A stretch of 64,000 nt of DNA from Limnephilus marmoratus (lineage: Eukaryota > Arthropoda > Insecta > Trichoptera > Limnephilidae). Location of the stretch: contig OU862918.1 in NCBI GenBank assembly GCA_917880885.1, positions 2,046,001 through 2,110,000 on the forward strand, given 5' to 3'. How positions within the stretch are numbered: the stretch's first letter is position 1; the number at the start of each line of letters is the position of its first letter. Shown here one piece after another: positions 62,457-64,000 of this stretch. The position numbers were made by a program, and so were the translations under genes. The notes below the pieces were generated by a model. The model ran no database searches. It was not told where the DNA came from and worked only from the letters and a program-made list of their open reading frames with translations.

Positions 62457-64000
62457 ATGGATAATTTAAAATCGTTGATTAACAAACGCGGAGTGTTGAA
62501 AGGTAAACTCACGAGATTTGCGGATTCATTAAACGCATTATCAGTTAACGAAATTAAAATTCGCTATGCGAGAATTGAAAAAATAATTGATGATTTCGAA
62601 GAGGTCCAGGAACAAATCGAAAGTCTTCCGGATTCCAACGAAATTGATAATAATTTGCAAAGAGAGAATTTTGAAAATCAATATTATTCAACCTTGGCGA
62701 CTGCTAAAGGAGCAATTCAGTCTGTAGAGACTCCCAAATTAGAAATCAAGTTACCCAACCTTCAGTTACGAGAATTTAACGGAGATCCCAAAAATTGGAT
62801 TAATTTTCTAGAAACATTTAAGACATTAGTTCATAACAATACTGCCATAAGCAATGTACAGAAGTTTTATTATCTGCAATCCTGTTTAAAGGGGAATGCA
62901 GCAAAGATCATCGCCAATTTCGAGGTATCAGACCTGAATTATATATCGGCTTTTGAATTGTTGCAGCAGAGGTTTGCAAATTTGCGAACTACCGTACAAA
63001 TACACATCCAAGCTCTGTTTCAACTTAAAGAGATGAAACATGAGGATCCAGTAGCCATGCGTTATCTGATTGATGAAACTAATGTAAATTTGAAAGCGTT
63101 GCAAAATTTAGGCTTGAAAATCGAACAATGGGATGCTTTAATTATATACGTAATTTCTAATAAATTGGATGCAAGTTCTAGAAAGCATTGGGAACAAAAC
63201 CCATTGCAGGATGAGCTACCTACATTACAGGAATTTCTTAAATGTTTGACCTCGCGTGCGCAAGTTTTTGAATTAATGTTAAATTCAGATTCGAAAAAAA
63301 TTCCTACCTACCCGAAAGCAAGTGGTAGCAACAATAATCCTAAAAAGGAATCGGTATTTTTAGCTGCTACCCACAATAATTGTATTTGTTGTAATGACAA
63401 AGGGCATAAAATATATTTTTGTAAAAAATTTTTAAAATTAAATTCAGGAGAAAGAGCCAACGCAATAAGGAGGTACCGTGCCTGCTTCAAATGTTTGAGG
63501 TTAGGACATACGGCCCCATATTGCAAAATTAATTTAAAATGCAAGCATTGTGATAGCGAGAGCCACAATACGTTATTGCACAGGGAGATGCATCCGAGCG
63601 ATGACTCCATGAATAAAGGTGAAGATCACCCAGGAGGTGACTGCCAAATGGATGCTGAACGAGTTTCAGTATCAAACCATTCAGCTTTAGCGAAGGCTGA
63701 AAAAACAATTTTATTGTCGACTGCTATCATTGGGGTAGTAGGTCACAATAATAAAGTGCATGAGGCAAGAGTCCTAATTGACTCTGGAGCTCAAGCCAAT
63801 TTTATGTGCGAAAAGTTCGCAATGAAGTTAAATTTGAGATGCGAAAATATAAACAAGCCTGTGTTAGGTATACACAACAATGTTACCCATATGAAGAAAC
63901 GTGTTGCGATAAAAATGAAATCTCTGAGGACAAATTATAATCAAAATATCACTTGTCTAATATTGCAGGAAATAACCACAAACCTACCTCAAGCAACAGT
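62457..64000 (+). CDS. BEL/Pao gag-protease (partial)
   Basis: Open for 514 codons from ATG 62457 to the window end. Residues about 1-85 are charged and helical (coiled-coil-like); about 95-275 form the gag-like region (LPNLQLREFNGDPKNWINFLE, a DUF1759-type signature); three CCHC-like knuckles follow: CCNDKGHKIYFC (311-322), CFKCLRLGHTAPYC (343-356), CKHCDSESHNTLLH (362-375); then an aspartic protease start LIDSGAQANF near residue 442. These match BEL/Pao polyproteins, where RT and integrase come next, off the window. No stop, so the element may be intact. 417 bases of leader separate the primer site from the ATG. Confidence 0.9.
   Translation, partial: MDNLKSLINKRGVLKGKLTRFADSLNALSVNEIKIRYARIEKIIDDFEEVQEQIESLPDSNEIDNNLQRENFENQYYSTLATAKGAIQSVETPKLEIKLPNLQLREFNGDPKNWINFLETFKTLVHNNTAISNVQKFYYLQSCLKGNAAKIIANFEVSDLNYISAFELLQQRFANLRTTVQIHIQALFQLKEMKHEDPVAMRYLIDETNVNLKALQNLGLKIEQWDALIIYVISNKLDASSRKHWEQNPLQDELPTLQEFLKCLTSRAQVFELMLNSDSKKIPTYPKASGSNNNPKKESVFLAATHNNCICCNDKGHKIYFCKKFLKLNSGERANAIRRYRACFKCLRLGHTAPYCKINLKCKHCDSESHNTLLHREMHPSDDSMNKGEDHPGGDCQMDAERVSVSNHSALAKAEKTILLSTAIIGVVGHNNKVHEARVLIDSGAQANFMCEKFAMKLNLRCENINKPVLGIHNNVTHMKKRVAIKMKSLRTNYNQNITCLILQEITTNLPQAT

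Overview
The window looks like a piece of an arthropod, most likely insect, nuclear genome made almost entirely of transposable elements and their debris. Reasons: about two-thirds A+T; jockey/CR1-type LINEs whose ORF1 carries a baculovirus-FP-like domain; a mariner, a piggyBac-like transposase, an R4/Dong-type LINE, BEL/Pao and Ty3/gypsy elements; tRNA-derived SINEs; and Helitrons with the TC...CTAG ends familiar from moths and other insects. No complete host protein gene was recognised. One tRNA-like gene folds well but has a non-standard anticodon loop. The species cannot be named from this sequence.

Layout. 1-2.3 kb: minus-strand LINE with ORF1 and the endonuclease half of ORF2. 2.3-8.2 kb: A+T-rich DNA with a tRNA-like SINE head, a 3 x 115-bp tandem repeat and two nested perfect hairpins. 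8.17-14.72 kb: a LINE 3' end split by a 5.8-kb LTR element that has 1.1-kb near-identical LTRs, a 4-bp GAGT target duplication and no pol. 14.9-18.1 kb: minus-strand Ty3/gypsy pol and one LTR. 18.3-24.5 kb: a 58-bp-arm palindrome, a 139-bp tandem repeat, a poly(A) retroposon, a LINE end, and a Helitron with a 0.55-kb G/A-only core. 24.5-31.1 kb: old repeats and a mariner with an internal deletion that was itself hit by a LINE end. 31.1-36 kb: an aac/gtc-rich minisatellite field invaded by one LINE, then a second LINE.

36.7-40.9 kb: a 43-bp satellite, an RTE-like LINE interrupted by a poly(A) retroposon, and the tRNA-like gene. 41-43 kb: a LINE, then a small inverted-repeat element containing a hammerhead-ribozyme-like core. 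46-51 kb: two adjacent Helitrons, several copies of the poly(A) retroposon (one with a LINE inserted) and a pair of SINEs in inverted orientation, one ending in a perfect 37-bp hairpin. 51.8-55.2 kb: a decayed LINE and another LINE 3' end. 55.7-60.4 kb: an almost intact R4/Dong-like LINE and an inverted truncated copy of its 3' end. 60.4-61.5 kb: piggyBac-like pseudogene. 61.75-64 kb: the 5' LTR, tRNA-Tyr primer site and gag-protease of a BEL/Pao element running off the window.

The genes do not form a pathway: each is a self-mobilising unit, and the nesting gives a relative chronology. The best candidates for something under-described are (i) the pol-less LTR element with splice-ready short exons, (ii) the hammerhead-like short element, (iii) the poly(A) retroposon family with a conserved 3' hairpin, and (iv) the repeated occurrence of near-perfect snap-back palindromes that sister copies lack.
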